Notes: generated by a model from the sequence alone, not told the origin. DNA of 45,469 nt from Bdellovibrionales bacterium (GCA_020850015.1 JADZFF010000167.1:1-45469), one strand, 5' to 3'. Positions 16,647-26,254 are shown, counted from the stretch's first letter. Numbers and translations are program-made.

Positions 16647-16700
16647 TCTCCTTACGCCAGCATGACCTGGGTCTAGTACCGGGCTGGACGAGCTCAGCGG
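16647..16700 (-). promoter_or_regulatory. TPP-riboswitch (THI-box)-like element before thiB
   Basis: On the minus strand CGCTGAG is followed 40 bases later by CCAG-GTCATG-CTGG-CGTAAGGAGA. This corresponds to the TPP riboswitch pieces GCUGAG and CUGG-AUAAUG-CCAG-CGUAGGGA, with the stem pairing conserved by compensatory changes and the conserved AUG-x-x-x-x-CGUA. The terminal AAGGAG is also the thiB Shine-Dalgarno, as in translation-controlling TPP riboswitches. I do not find a convincing 5' GGGGUGC segment, so the aptamer may be divergent, truncated or not real. It overlaps the last codons of the upstream gene. Confidence 0.5.
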
Positions 16701-17002
16701 TGCCTGGGCGGCGGCTCGCGATCCGGCGCGCCCTCGTCATCCGGGTCCGCGTCGGCGTCGGCGTCGACGGAGAGATCAGCCCCCCGCCCCTCGCCCTTCT
16801 TGGGCTTCAGGAGGCGGATCTTGCTCGACGTGCGGTCGTCGGCCTCGAGCTCGAAATCCCAGAGCACCTCGCAGTTCTGAAGATGCGCGGTGGTTTCCTC
16901 GTTCCGGGCCTGAAGGTGCACGATGCCGTTCTCGAACACCGTCACGTAGGCGTTCTCGACGTAGGATCCTTCCTCGCCCGGATAGAAGAACACGACCCTC
17001 AT
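16694..17002 (-). CDS. Small hypothetical protein with acidic repeat tail
   Basis: 102 aa from ATG 17002, chosen because AAGGAAG sits 8-9 bases upstream and the compact domain begins there (MRVVFFYPGEEGSYVENAYVTVFENGIVHLQARNEET). The longer track version adds an unlikely basic/proline extension. About 70 ordered residues with alternating beta strands are followed by a Lys/Arg stretch and an acidic tail (SVDADADADPDDEGAPDREP) produced by a 6-bp (GTCGGC-type) repeat. No family recognised. Its stop lies inside the putative thiB leader. Confidence 0.6.
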   Translation of the reverse strand: MRVVFFYPGEEGSYVENAYVTVFENGIVHLQARNEETTAHLQNCEVLWDFELEADDRTSSKIRLLKPKKGEGRGADLSVDADADADPDDEGAPDREPPPRHR

Positions 17003-17138
17003 CGCGGGCCCTTCCTTCAACACGCCGCCTCGCGTGCGGCCACGAAGCATGCGGCCGAACCAGCCTGCCCTGGGCGGGGCGGAGGGGCTTGGGGAATGGG
17101 GGCGTCTGGAACCGGGTTTCGATGAGCTCACAGCGCAT

Positions 17139-17186
17139 TGCATAATGCACCCCCCTACCCCAGGCAAGCCCCCCCTTGGCCTGGGG
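17139..17186. promoter_or_regulatory. Palindromes in the divergent nadA/hypothetical intergenic region
   Basis: The 224-bp gap between the divergent genes contains an 11-bp palindrome TGCATAATGCA (17139-17149), overlapping -10-like sequences on both strands, and a hairpin with arms CCCCAGGC (17158-17165) and GCCTGGGG (17179-17186). Either could be an operator for control of NAD synthesis; no match to a specific NadR/NrtR/NiaR/NadQ site can be claimed. Confidence 0.3.
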
Positions 17187-17226
17187 GAACCTTGTCATAA
17201 CCCCATGAAAGAAGTAGGTAACTGGG

Positions 17227-18189
17227 ATGTCCCAGGCCTTGCCCAAAGCGCCCTACGGGGGCCTTCCCGCCAATCTCCTCGAGGCCTTCGCCGCCCTGAA
17301 GAAGGAACGCGGCGCCGTGGTGCTGGCCCACTATTACCAGGAGCCCGAAATCCAGGACGCCGCCGACTTCGTGGGCGACAGCCTGGAGCTCGCGCGCTTC
17401 GCCCAGAAGTCCCAGGCCGGGACGATCCTTTTCTGCGGCGTGCACTTCATGGCTGAGGGGGCGAAGATCCTGAACCCACGCGCCCGCGTGCTCATGCCCG
17501 ACCTTCGCGCCGGCTGCTCGCTCTCGGACTCTTGCCCGCCCGAGGCTTTCGCGCGGTTCCGGGCCCGACACCGGAACGCCTTCGTGGTGAGCTACATCAA
17601 CTGCTCGGCCGCGATCAAAGCCCAGAGCGACGTGATCTGCACGAGCTCCAACGCCGCCCGCATCGTGGAGCGCGCGCCAAAGGATCGCCCCGTTATCTTC
17701 GCCCCGGACCGCAATCTCGGCGCCTGGGTGGCCGGACAGACCGGACGCGAGCTTCTACTCTGGCAGGGCACCTGCATCGTTCACGAGACCTTCTCCGAGC
17801 GCAAGATCATCGATCTGCAAACGCGCCATCCGGAGGCCGAGCTGATCGCGCACCCCGAGTGCGAGCCCTCGCTGCTCGCGCGCGCCGTCTTCGTGGGCAG
17901 CACCTCGAAGCTCCTGAAGCACGTCATCGAGAGCCCCAAGCGCGCTTTCATCGTCGCCACGGAGTCGGGAATCCTTCACCAGATGAAACTCAAGGCGCCG
18001 GGCAAGACCCTCATCCCCGCGCCGCCGAACCAGAACTGCGCCTGCAACGAGTGCCCCTTCATGAAGCTCAACACGCTCGAGAAGTGCTACCTGGCACTTC
18101 GCGACGGCGCGCCCGAGATCACGATGGACGAGGAGCTGCGCCTGAAGGCGCTCGCTCCATTGGAGCGCATGCTGGAGTGGTCGGCATGA
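17227..18189 (+). CDS. nadA: Quinolinate synthase
   Basis: 320 aa. Condenses iminoaspartate with dihydroxyacetone phosphate to quinolinate, the de novo NAD precursor, using a [4Fe-4S] cluster. Signatures: [52 protein letters not shown] (cluster Cys), [42 protein letters not shown] (Cys), [11 protein letters not shown] and [19 protein letters not shown] (Cys). Length fits the family. nadB and nadC are not in the window. The stop overlaps the next start (ATGA). Confidence 0.96.
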   Translation: MSQALPKAPYGGLPANLLEAFAALKKERGAVVLAHYYQEPEIQDAADFVGDSLELARFAQKSQAGTILFCGVHFMAEGAKILNPRARVLMPDLRAGCSLSDSCPPEAFARFRARHRNAFVVSYINCSAAIKAQSDVICTSSNAARIVERAPKDRPVIFAPDRNLGAWVAGQTGRELLLWQGTCIVHETFSERKIIDLQTRHPEAELIAHPECEPSLLARAVFVGSTSKLLKHVIESPKRAFIVATESGILHQMKLKAPGKTLIPAPPNQNCACNECPFMKLNTLEKCYLALRDGAPEITMDEELRLKALAPLERMLEWSA

Positions 18190-18878
18190 CGGACTCGCTG
18201 CGCGGGCCTCAGCCCCATCCCGGCTGGAAACCCGGCGACGCGGTGGAGATACCGCACGGGCGGTGGATCGGGCTCGATATCGCCACGCTCGATCCGGCCG
18301 CGGGCTACAAACTCCTGATCGGCTCGATCGTGCCGCGGCCCATCGCCTGGGTGTCCACCGTGAGCGCGAGGGGCGTGACCAACGTCGCGCCCTACAGCTT
18401 TTTCAACGGCGTGGCCTCGAAACCGCTCTCGCTCGCATTCTCGATCACCCGGCGCCCCGACGGATCTGACAAGGATACGCTCGCCAACATCCGCGCCACC
18501 AACCAGTTCGTGGTGAACAGCGCCAACGAGTGGATGGCTGAAGCCATGCACCAGACCTCGGGGGCCTACGCACCCGGCGAAAGCGAGTTCGCGAAGGCCG
18601 GGCTCACGCCTGAACCCTCCGTCGAGGTAAAGCCTCCCCGCGTGAAGGGCGCAGCGGTGCAGATGGAGTGCGAGCTTCTGAAACTCGTGCCGATCGGCGA
18701 CGGTTCGGTGGGTTCGGCGCATCTCGTGATCGGCAAAATCCTGATGATTCACGCGCACGAAAGCGTGTACCACGACGGCAAGATCGACCTCGCGGCCTAT
18801 AAGCCCCTCTCGCGCCTTGCGGGCGACTCCTACGGGCGCGTGGCCGGAGTGTTTGATCTCGAGCGTCCCAAGGTCTGA
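18186..18878 (+). CDS. Flavin reductase-like FMN-binding split-barrel protein
   Basis: 230 aa from ATG 18186 overlapping the nadA stop; the 448-aa track ORF is read-through. [46 protein letters not shown] is the flavin-reductase-like domain (flavoredoxin type) with the FMN-contacting P-R-P-x-A-x-V and N-x-A-P-x-S-x-F elements. Such proteins supply reduced flavin to oxygenases or bind FMN as small reductases. Lying between nadA and hmgA, it may support aromatic-amino-acid catabolism, but the partner is unknown. Confidence 0.85.
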   Translation: MTDSLRGPQPHPGWKPGDAVEIPHGRWIGLDIATLDPAAGYKLLIGSIVPRPIAWVSTVSARGVTNVAPYSFFNGVASKPLSLAFSITRRPDGSDKDTLANIRATNQFVVNSANEWMAEAMHQTSGAYAPGESEFAKAGLTPEPSVEVKPPRVKGAAVQMECELLKLVPIGDGSVGSAHLVIGKILMIHAHESVYHDGKIDLAAYKPLSRLAGDSYGRVAGVFDLERPKV

Positions 18879-18896
18879 CCCCAGGAGGGAATGCGC

Positions 18897-20198
18897 ATGT
18901 CGAAAGAGCTGAAGTACCAGACGGGTTTCTGGAACCACTTCGAGACCGAGGCGGAGCCGGGCACTCTCCCGCGCGGGCAGAATTCGCCTCAAGCGGTGGC
19001 GAAGGGGCTCTACGCCGAACAGCTCACCGGCACCTCGTTCCTGGCGCCGCGCCTGCAGAATCTCCGCTCCTGGCTCTACCGAGTGCGGCCCACGGTTTCG
19101 CAGCAGACAGGCGGCTTTACGCCGGCCTCCTTCCCCGCGATCCGCACCTTTCCCTGCGAGGGCTCGGTGGCCGACCCCACGCCCCTGCGCTGGGACCCGA
19201 TCTCAACACCCTCGGCGGCGGCCGATTTCCTCGACGGGCTCGTGACGTCCGCCGGAAACGGCGACGCCGCGGCCGGAGCCGGCATCGCCGTCCACCACTA
19301 CGCCTGCAACCGCTCCATGTCCGCGAGCGGAGGCGGCCGTTTCTTCTGCAACGCAGACGGTGAACTGCTCTTCGTTCCCGAGCAGGGCACGATCCAGCTT
19401 CGCACCGAACTGGGCCGCCTGGACCTGCCGCCTGGCTGGATCGGCGTCGTGCCCCGGGGAGTGAGATTCCAGGTGGAGCTTCCGGCGGGCGCCGCTCGCG
19501 GCTACGTCTGCGAGAACTACGGCGCGGCGCTTCGGCTCCCGCCTCTGGGCGTGATCGGCGCGAACGGGAATGCAAACCCGCGCGACTTCGAGACGCCCGT
19601 GGCCTGGTACGAAAAACGCGAGGGCGCCTTCGAGCTCGTCACGAAATACGAAGGCGGGCTTTGGAGCACGCCGTTATCGCACTCACCGCTCGACGTCGTA
19701 GCCTGGCACGGCAACTACGCGCCCTACCGCTACGACCTCTCGCGGTTCAACACGATCAACACCGTGAGCTTCGACCACCCCGACCCTTCGATCTTCACGG
19801 TGCTCACCGCGCCCTCAGACACCGAGGGCGTGAGCAACGTGGACTTCGTGATCTTCCCTCCGCGCTGGATGGTGGCCGAGCACACCTTCCGCCCCCCCTA
19901 CTTCCACCGCAACGTGATGAGCGAATACATGGGGCTCGTGAAAGGCGAGTACGACGCGAAGGCCGGGGGCTTTGTGCCCGGAGGCGCGAGCCTGCACAAC
20001 TGCATGAGCGGGCACGGACCCGACGCCGCGAGCTTCGAAGCGGCGAGTAAGGCCGAGCTCGGGCCAAAGTACCTCGGTGACACGCTCGCGTTCATGTTCG
20101 AAAGCCGCTACCCGTTTCGCGTCACCCCGAAGTGGGCCGCGCGGGCGCAGAAGGATTACTTGAAGTGCTGGGATGGGTTCAAGCCGGGGATGAGCTGA
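18897..20198 (+). CDS. hmgA: Homogentisate 1,2-dioxygenase
   Basis: 433 aa. Opens the homogentisate ring to maleylacetoacetate in tyrosine/phenylalanine breakdown; Fe(II) enzyme. [28 protein letters not shown], SRPRAxxQQ-like [15 protein letters not shown], and the iron ligands in [12 protein letters not shown] (His, Glu) and [15 protein letters not shown] (His) are present. I choose the second ATG (18897) since AGGAGG is 8 bases upstream of it and only 2-4 bases from the ATG at 18891. Downstream pathway genes (maiA, fahA, hppD) are absent from the window. The 3' end overlaps the opposite-strand SRPBCC gene by 43 bp. Confidence 0.96.
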   Translation: MSKELKYQTGFWNHFETEAEPGTLPRGQNSPQAVAKGLYAEQLTGTSFLAPRLQNLRSWLYRVRPTVSQQTGGFTPASFPAIRTFPCEGSVADPTPLRWDPISTPSAAADFLDGLVTSAGNGDAAAGAGIAVHHYACNRSMSASGGGRFFCNADGELLFVPEQGTIQLRTELGRLDLPPGWIGVVPRGVRFQVELPAGAARGYVCENYGAALRLPPLGVIGANGNANPRDFETPVAWYEKREGAFELVTKYEGGLWSTPLSHSPLDVVAWHGNYAPYRYDLSRFNTINTVSFDHPDPSIFTVLTAPSDTEGVSNVDFVIFPPRWMVAEHTFRPPYFHRNVMSEYMGLVKGEYDAKAGGFVPGGASLHNCMSGHGPDAASFEAASKAELGPKYLGDTLAFMFESRYPFRVTPKWAARAQKDYLKCWDGFKPGMS

Positions 20199-20746
20199 GG
20201 ACGCAGGTCCGAGCCCGCGCCCGAAGCCTCCAGCTCGGCCTTCATCCGCTCGAGCCCCTTCTGGAAGTGCTCGCTCAGGGCCAGGTTCACAGTTCCCTTG
20301 AAGTAACCTCCGATGATGGGGGGCAGGGTTCCGGTGTCCGTCCAGGTGATGTTGAAGCCGCCTTCGGTGGGGGTGTAGAGGATCGCGCCCGAGCCGTTCC
20401 TCTCGTCGGACTCGATCGCCGTCTCGTACTCGATTCCGCGGGAAGGGTCGGCCTTCAGGATCCAGATCTGGCCGCGCCCGCTCTTCGGTCCGCTCCACTT
20501 GTACCAGGCGCCCACGCCGCTCGCGCTCTCCGAAAACTCCACGACCCGCTCGGGGTCGTCGGTTTTCACCACGAGCCACTCCTCCCACTTCCGGAAGTCG
20601 CCGACCCGCGAGTAGATTCTTTGCGCCGGCGCGCGTACCGTGACGGCTGCGCCCGCCACCCATTGGCGCGGCAGAGCCACTCCGACGATCACGAAAAGAA
20701 CCGCGAGCACGCCGAACGCCAAACCCAGGCCCTTCAGGAATTTCAT
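20156..20746 (-). CDS. SRPBCC (START/polyketide-cyclase-like) superfamily membrane-anchored protein
   Basis: 196 aa from ATG 20746 ([18 protein letters not shown]), a start that places one N-terminal membrane helix first; the 207-aa track ORF adds an unlikely leader. The rest follows the SRPBCC pattern: [23 protein letters not shown] at the first strand/helix, [19 protein letters not shown] and a long C-terminal helix ([23 protein letters not shown]). These helix-grip proteins bind hydrophobic ligands. It lies 67 bp downstream of the L,D-transpeptidase on the same strand. Ligand unknown. Confidence 0.75.
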   Translation of the reverse strand: MKFLKGLGLAFGVLAVLFVIVGVALPRQWVAGAAVTVRAPAQRIYSRVGDFRKWEEWLVVKTDDPERVVEFSESASGVGAWYKWSGPKSGRGQIWILKADPSRGIEYETAIESDERNGSGAILYTPTEGGFNITWTDTGTLPPIIGGYFKGTVNLALSEHFQKGLERMKAELEASGAGSDLRPQLIPGLNPSQHFK

Positions 20747-20813
20747 CGTCCGCTGATCGTAACATGGGACGCCTGGCACCAGCGAGAGGAGGTACCGCCA
20801 CGGCCAACCCTGA

Positions 20814-22631
20814 TCAGAGCTTCATCCACCGATCCAGCACGGAATCGCGCCCGTAGATGTCTTTCCTGAATTGCATCGCCCCGTCGCGATCCGCCCAGGC
20901 GGTGAAGTAGACGATGAACACGCTCACGTCGGACCGGTATCGAAGCTCCCAGCTCTCCCCGGTTTCGATCTTGGCCTCGATCTCCTCCCAGTCCTCCTCC
21001 ACCTTCGGCTGCTTCTCTCCGGCGGGCACGCCACGCTCGATGAAATAAAGCTCGCGCGCCAGGCTCATCGCCCGTTGAACGCGAAGGCAGCCCGAGCTCT
21101 GGCGTTTGTCGCGCCCCTTGAAGAGCGCCTTGTCCGGAGAGTCGTGCAGATAGACGTCGAAGGGGTTGGGAAAGAGCATCTTCACCTTGCCCAGCGGATT
21201 GCGAGGCCCCGGCTCCTGCCGGAAGATCACGCGGTAATGTTCGAGCGACTCCGCGCTCCAGTCGATCTCCGCCATGGGCACATCCACCCAGTCGCCACCC
21301 TGCTTCCGCAGTGCTCGAATTCCGCGCTTCGATAACGCCTCAGGGTCCTTTCTCACCGCGGGCTCAAGTTCCTCGCGGGCAATCCGCGCGGGGATCGTCC
21401 ACGTTGGGTTGAAACTCAGCGTGGACACCCGGCTCGAAAAAACGGGCGTGCGCAGGTAATCCTTCCCCACGAGCACTTGTGAGTAGAGGCGCTCCTTGCC
21501 GAGGTCCACCAGGCTCAGGCTGTAGTCGGCGATGTTCACGACGACATACCGATCCCCGAGCGTCCGGGGCAACCAGCGCCAGCGCTCCAGGTTCAGCTCC
21601 AACTGCCGCACCCTCGCGGAGAGCGTGGTACCCAAGGCATCCAAGGTCTCCTCCCGCAGGATGCCGTCCGGAGTGAGCCCGTGGCGCTGCTGAAACCTCT
21701 TCACCGCCGAGGCCAGTTGAAGATCCGGATCAGCCGTTCCCGACTCCTCGAGATCACCCAGATGGCGCAGCCACCCAGCCAGAATCCGCCCAGACCGGCT
21801 TGTGGCGTCGATCTCGGTGTTGCCGCGCAGCAGCCTTGGGAGCGCGCGATTCCAGCTACGCGCGAGCTCACGGTACTTCTGGAGGCTCTCCTTCATCCGC
21901 GTGTAGGCGGGGTGCTGCGGCTCCAGCACGTTCATCACCTCGTTCACGCTCGCGGGCCACTCCTTCGCCACCTCCAGTAGGTCTTCGCGGCTCTTCCTCA
22001 CCACCCGGAGCGTCCACTCCGGGTCCATGAGGTCGGGGTCCACGCGGCCCCACATCAAATCGGCCGCGAGCTGGAGCATGCCGTCGGTGAGCGTGGCGTC
22101 GAACCGCGCGGCCGCGGGGGCGTCGAGCCCCTGAAGAGGATCCTCTTCAGGGGGTGCCTGCGAGGCACGTCGCTGCGGCTTCCTCGCCGGCGGCGGCTCC
22201 ACGCGCGCCATCAGCTTCCTGAGCTCGGGCACCCGGTAGAAGGCCGAATCCAAGCCAGACTCACGCGCCCGCTCGAGCCTCGCCAGGGCGATGCGCCCGG
22301 CGCCGGAGATCCGCCCCCGCTCGAACCACAGAGGCCGGTAGTCTCGGAGCCGGTACACCTCCACCAGGGCCTCGCTCTGCCTGAATCGCCTCCGGATCGG
22401 CCGCTCAGTCCAGGAGGTGGCCGTCCCGGGCGCGGGCTTCACCTCAGGCGGTACACCGGTCCACTGAACAAAGAGCTGAACAGCCCGCGTGATCGCCGCC
22501 GTCCTGCGCTCGGCGAGCAGCTCTTCCTCGGACTTGGGCGAGAGCAGAGCGCAGCCGCCAGCGAGAACGCCCAACATGGCGAGAACCGCCGCGAGAGCCC
22601 ATCCGGATCTGCTGGGAAGCACCGGACTCAC
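20814..22631 (-). CDS. L,D-transpeptidase, YcbB/LdtD type, lipoprotein
   Basis: 605 aa. N-terminus with lipobox (VLAGGCALL). About residues 295-335 form a peptidoglycan-binding domain (LASAVKRFQQRHGLTPDGILREETLDALG), and the catalytic YkuD domain follows (RYVVVNIADYSLSLVDLGKE ... LMFPNPFDVYLHDSPDKALF ... RQSSGCLRVQRA), with the nucleophile Cys in SSGCLRV. The large insertion before the active site is typical of YcbB. It cross-links peptidoglycan stems or attaches proteins in the periplasm. The GTG start overlaps the cysS stop (GTGA), placing it in the cdnL-gltX-cysS transcript. Confidence 0.9.
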   Translation of the reverse strand: MSPVLPSRSGWALAAVLAMLGVLAGGCALLSPKSEEELLAERRTAAITRAVQLFVQWTGVPPEVKPAPGTATSWTERPIRRRFRQSEALVEVYRLRDYRPLWFERGRISGAGRIALARLERARESGLDSAFYRVPELRKLMARVEPPPARKPQRRASQAPPEEDPLQGLDAPAAARFDATLTDGMLQLAADLMWGRVDPDLMDPEWTLRVVRKSREDLLEVAKEWPASVNEVMNVLEPQHPAYTRMKESLQKYRELARSWNRALPRLLRGNTEIDATSRSGRILAGWLRHLGDLEESGTADPDLQLASAVKRFQQRHGLTPDGILREETLDALGTTLSARVRQLELNLERWRWLPRTLGDRYVVVNIADYSLSLVDLGKERLYSQVLVGKDYLRTPVFSSRVSTLSFNPTWTIPARIAREELEPAVRKDPEALSKRGIRALRKQGGDWVDVPMAEIDWSAESLEHYRVIFRQEPGPRNPLGKVKMLFPNPFDVYLHDSPDKALFKGRDKRQSSGCLRVQRAMSLARELYFIERGVPAGEKQPKVEEDWEEIEAKIETGESWELRYRSDVSVFIVYFTAWADRDGAMQFRKDIYGRDSVLDRWMKL

Positions 22632-24169
22632 CGATAAGACCAGGTCGTCCCCTGAGCGCTGTCCTTGAGGATCACGCCCCGGGCCGCGAGCTCATCGCGG
22701 ATGCGGTCGGCGCCGGCGAAGTCCTTGGCCGCGCGCGCGGCCTTGCGGTCAGCGATGAGCTTCTCCACCTCTTCGGCGCCGGGCAACCCGGCGCTGCCCG
22801 CGCCGGCGGGCGCCGCGGCCATGCGCTCCTGCGCGCGCTCGGCCCGCATGCGCGAAAGATCGGCGAGGAACTTGTCCGGGTCGAGCCGGCCGACGCCAAG
22901 CACCCCGCCGATATCCTCTTCCATCACCCGGATGAGCTCGCCCGCACCCAAGGCGGCAGACGGGCTGCCCGCCGAGCGCGGCTCCTGCATCAGCCGATTG
23001 AAAGTCCGGACCAGCGTGAAGAGCACCGCGAGCGCGCCGGGGGCATTGAGATCAGCGGCGAAGTGGTCGTCGATCTCCTTACGGGCCTTCTGACAGCTTG
23101 CCGCGAACTCGCCCCAGGCGCTCTCGGCCATGGCGTCGCCCATGCCGTACTTCCGGCCAAGCGCCGCGCGAGCGAGCTTCTTCGCCTGATAGAGACGCTC
23201 CAGGCTGTCGAAGCTCTGCTCCAGTGCCTCGTCCGTGAAGTCGAGGATGGTGCGATAGTGCACGCCCAAAAGCAGCTGCCGCGAAACCTCGGCGCCGTAG
23301 CGCCCCAGAAAATCGCGCGCGAGCATGAAGTTGCCCAGGCTCTTCGACATCTTCTGCTTGTTGATGTTCAGGAAGCGGTGGTGCACCCAGTGCCGCACGA
23401 AGGGTTTCTTTCCCGAGGCGGCCTCGCTCTGCGCGATCTCGTTCTCGTGGTGCGGGAACACCAGGTCCTCGCCGCCGTGGTGCACATCGATCTGAGTCCC
23501 GATCCACTTGGCCGACATGGCCGAGCACTCGATGTGCCAGCCCGGACGGCCCTTGCCCCAGGGGGAATCCCAGGCGGGCTCGCCGGGTTTGGCGGGCTTC
23601 CAGAGACTGAAGTCGAGCGGGTTGCGCTTCTTGTCGTTGATCTCCACGCGCGCACCGGCCATGAGATCATCGAGGTCACGTCCCGCGAGCTTTCCGTAAC
23701 CCGGGAACTTGTCCACGCCGAAGAACACCTCGCCGTCCACCACGTAGCCCTGCCCCGCCTGGATGATGTCGCCAATCATCGCAATGATCTCCGGGATCGT
23801 CTCGGTGACCTTGGGCTTGTGGGTGGGCTCAAGCATGCCCGCGAGCGCGTAGTCCTTCTCCACCTCCTGCGTGTACTTCTTCGCCACGGCCTCGGGGGAG
23901 CTGCCCTCGTCGTGCCCACGCTGGATGATCTTGTCGTCAACGTCCGTGTAGTTGCGGACGTAGTTCACCTCGTAACCCGCGCGCTTGAAGTAGCGGAACA
24001 TCATGTCGGCCACGAGGCCGCTTCTGAGGTTCCCGATGTGGATGAGGTTGTAGACCGTGGGCCCGCATGAATAGAGGCTGAGCTTGTCGGCGACCTGCGG
24101 CTCGAGCTTCTCGCGCTTTCCCGAAAGCGTGTTCGTGAGCCAGATCTCCCGCGGCGCGCTCTTGCTCAT
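22628..24169 (-). CDS. cysS: Cysteinyl-tRNA synthetase
   Basis: 513 aa, class I synthetase charging tRNA-Cys. HIGH-type motif is HIGN within CGPTVYNLIHIGNLR (with the zinc Cys of CGPTVYN), zinc ligands appear in GWHIECSAMSAK and HHGGEDLVFPHHENEIAQSE, and the KMSKS motif is NKQKMSKSLGNF. The C-terminus has the usual helical DALR-like domain ending near ELAARGVILKD. It starts 1 bp after the gltX stop. Confidence 0.97.
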   Translation of the reverse strand: MSKSAPREIWLTNTLSGKREKLEPQVADKLSLYSCGPTVYNLIHIGNLRSGLVADMMFRYFKRAGYEVNYVRNYTDVDDKIIQRGHDEGSSPEAVAKKYTQEVEKDYALAGMLEPTHKPKVTETIPEIIAMIGDIIQAGQGYVVDGEVFFGVDKFPGYGKLAGRDLDDLMAGARVEINDKKRNPLDFSLWKPAKPGEPAWDSPWGKGRPGWHIECSAMSAKWIGTQIDVHHGGEDLVFPHHENEIAQSEAASGKKPFVRHWVHHRFLNINKQKMSKSLGNFMLARDFLGRYGAEVSRQLLLGVHYRTILDFTDEALEQSFDSLERLYQAKKLARAALGRKYGMGDAMAESAWGEFAASCQKARKEIDDHFAADLNAPGALAVLFTLVRTFNRLMQEPRSAGSPSAALGAGELIRVMEEDIGGVLGVGRLDPDKFLADLSRMRAERAQERMAAAPAGAGSAGLPGAEEVEKLIADRKAARAAKDFAGADRIRDELAARGVILKDSAQGTTWSYR

Positions 24170-24170
24170 C

Positions 24171-25718
24171 TCAGGCCAGCCCCATCTGGCGCTTGACCAG
24201 ATTCACGCGCTTGAGCACGCCCTCGCGCCCCAGGAGCGGAATCACGAGCTTGAGCTCGGGACCATGCGCCTGGCCGGTGGCGGCCACGCGCATGGGCATG
24301 AACAGGAGTTTGCCCTTCGAGCTCGTCTTCGCGCCCACTTCCTTCTGGATGTCGGCCACGTCCTGCTCCGTGAGCTTCTCAGGGCGAGCCTGCAGAGCCG
24401 CCTCGAAAGCCTTCACCACGTCGCCCGCGGTGGGCTGCGAAAGCACCTCTTTCGCCGAGGCGTCGAGCTCGCCCTCCGCCCCAAACAAGAAAGCCGCTGC
24501 CTGAGGGAGCTCCGAGATCAGGTTCACGGAGCCCTTGACGGCCTCCATCACCGAGATCAGCCAAGCTTCGGAATTCTTTTTCACCCCTTCCGCAACGGCG
24601 GGCAGCTCACTCGCCTCGAAGTACGGGCGTGCGAGCTTTGCCACTTCAGAACCGCTCAGCGCCTTGATGTAGAAGGAGTTCATCCAGAGAAGCTTTTGCA
24701 TGTCGAATACGGCAGCGGCCTTCTGCAGCCCATCGAGCGAAAATGTTCTGATCAACTCGGCTCGCGACAGGATCTCCGGGTGCCCCGAAGCGGGTTTGAG
24801 CTCCGCCGGCGGCCACCAGCCCAGGAGCGAGAGGAAGTTCAGCATGGCGTCAGGCAGGAATCCCTTGGCCAGGTAGTCGTGCGTGGAGGTGTCGCCGTTG
24901 CGCTTGGAAAGCTTCTGGCGATCGGAGCCCAGCACCATCGCCATGTGTGCGAATTTCGGAACCGGGAAGCCCAGCGCCTCAAACAACATGATCTGCTTCG
25001 GGGTGTTCGCCAGGTGCTCCTCCGCGCGCAGCACGTGGTTGATCTTCATGAGCGCGTCGTCCACCACGACGGCGAAGTTGTAGACAGGCATCCCCAGCCC
25101 GTCGCCAAGCCCCTTCTCAAGCTCTTCGTCGGTGGGGGTGCGCGTGATCATGAAGTCGCCGATGGTTCCGGCTTTGAAGGTCACGGTGCCGCGTACGGCG
25201 TCGTCGAAGGCGATATCCTGGTCGGGGGCCATGAAGCGGATCCCGGCCTTGTCGCCCTTCTTCAGGCGCGCGTCGGCCTCAGCGCGCGAAACCTTGCGGC
25301 AGGTGCCGTCGTAGAGGGGCTGCTTGCCCATCTTCATCGCCACCTCGCGTTTGCGGGTGATCTCCTCGTCCGTGCAGAAGCAGTAGAAGGCCTTGCCCGC
25401 GTCGAGCAGCTTGCGCGCGTGGTCGGCGTAGATGCCCATGCGCTCGGACTGCCGGTAGGGCCCGTAGGGGCCCGGCTTGTCCGGGCCCTCGTCGTAATCG
25501 ATGTCGAGCCCGTGGATATCGGACATCATCAGCTGCTCGCTCTCGCGAGTGGAGCGCTTTTGGTCGGTGTCCTCGATGCGAAGGATCAGCTTCCCGCCTC
25601 GGTTCTTGGCGTAGAGCCAATTGAAGAGCAGCGTGCGGACGCCGCCGACATGGAGGTAGCCCGTGGGGCTCGGAGCGAAACGAACCCGGACTTCGGCATC
25701 TGAGGGAGCAAGGGCCAC
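24171..25718 (-). CDS. gltX: Glutamyl-tRNA synthetase
   Basis: 515 aa, class I synthetase. RFAPSPTGYLHVGGVRTLLFNWLYAKN (HIGH region), LRIEDTD, and the KMSKS-like DRQKLSKRNGDTS motif identify GluRS/GlxRS; whether it also charges tRNA-Gln depends on glnS or gatCAB elsewhere. GTG start. It lies 53 bp downstream of cdnL and 1 bp upstream of cysS. Confidence 0.96.
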   Translation of the reverse strand: MALAPSDAEVRVRFAPSPTGYLHVGGVRTLLFNWLYAKNRGGKLILRIEDTDQKRSTRESEQLMMSDIHGLDIDYDEGPDKPGPYGPYRQSERMGIYADHARKLLDAGKAFYCFCTDEEITRKREVAMKMGKQPLYDGTCRKVSRAEADARLKKGDKAGIRFMAPDQDIAFDDAVRGTVTFKAGTIGDFMITRTPTDEELEKGLGDGLGMPVYNFAVVVDDALMKINHVLRAEEHLANTPKQIMLFEALGFPVPKFAHMAMVLGSDRQKLSKRNGDTSTHDYLAKGFLPDAMLNFLSLLGWWPPAELKPASGHPEILSRAELIRTFSLDGLQKAAAVFDMQKLLWMNSFYIKALSGSEVAKLARPYFEASELPAVAEGVKKNSEAWLISVMEAVKGSVNLISELPQAAAFLFGAEGELDASAKEVLSQPTAGDVVKAFEAALQARPEKLTEQDVADIQKEVGAKTSSKGKLLFMPMRVAATGQAHGPELKLVIPLLGREGVLKRVNLVKRQMGLA

Positions 25719-25771
25719 GCGATCCGCCTTCGGTTCGAGCAGGGGATCTGACGCGGGTCCAGGCTGGGGCC

Positions 25772-26254
25772 TCAGGACGCGAAGATGGTCTGGATTTCCT
25801 GCTCGATGGTTTCTTCCTTGGTCTGACGAGCCAAGGAAATCTCTTTTACCAGCAAGTGCTTGGCCTGATCGAGCATTTTCCGCTCGCCGAAGCTCAGGTC
25901 TTTGCTGTGACGGAGCAGGAACAGATTGCGGAGAACTTCGGCGATCTCGTACACGGAGCCGGTTTTGATTTTCTCCATGTACTCGCGATAGCGGCGGTTC
26001 CAGGTGGTCTGGTCGATCTTCACGTCGCGGTTCTTCAGAATGGAGTACACGCGCTTCACGTCCTTGTCCGTGATGATGCTGCGCAGCCCCACGGAGTCAG
26101 CGTTGTCGGTCGGGACCATGATGGTCATCAGGTTATCGACGACCTGGAGCACGTAGAACGACTTCTTCTTGCCGCCCACTTCGCGCTCTTCGATCCGCTT
26201 CACCACCGTCACACCGTGAGCGGGGTAAACTGCGTTGTCACCGACCTTGAACAT
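25772..26254 (-). CDS. cdnL: CdnL/CarD-type RNA polymerase-binding regulator
   Basis: 160 aa from ATG 26254, which has GGAGGT 3 bases away and begins directly at the conserved MFKVGDNAVYPAHGVTVV; the 202-aa track ORF adds unrelated leader. The N-terminal Tudor-like RNAP-interaction domain (RID, about 1-65) contacts RNAP beta, and the C-terminal helical domain has the WNRRYREYMEKIKTGSVYEIAEVLRNL segment and conserved Trp used to stabilise the open complex. Length equals CdnL (about 160) rather than full-length CarD with its HMGA tail. It is a global activator of rRNA and growth genes in actinobacteria and myxobacteria. Confidence 0.95.
   Translation of the reverse strand: MFKVGDNAVYPAHGVTVVKRIEEREVGGKKKSFYVLQVVDNLMTIMVPTDNADSVGLRSIITDKDVKRVYSILKNRDVKIDQTTWNRRYREYMEKIKTGSVYEIAEVLRNLFLLRHSKDLSFGERKMLDQAKHLLVKEISLARQTKEETIEQEIQTIFAS

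Noticed and set aside
24084-25703. 539-aa plus-strand ORF over gltX
   Set aside because: Antisense shadow; His/Leu/Val-rich composition is typical of the complement of GC-rich genes.
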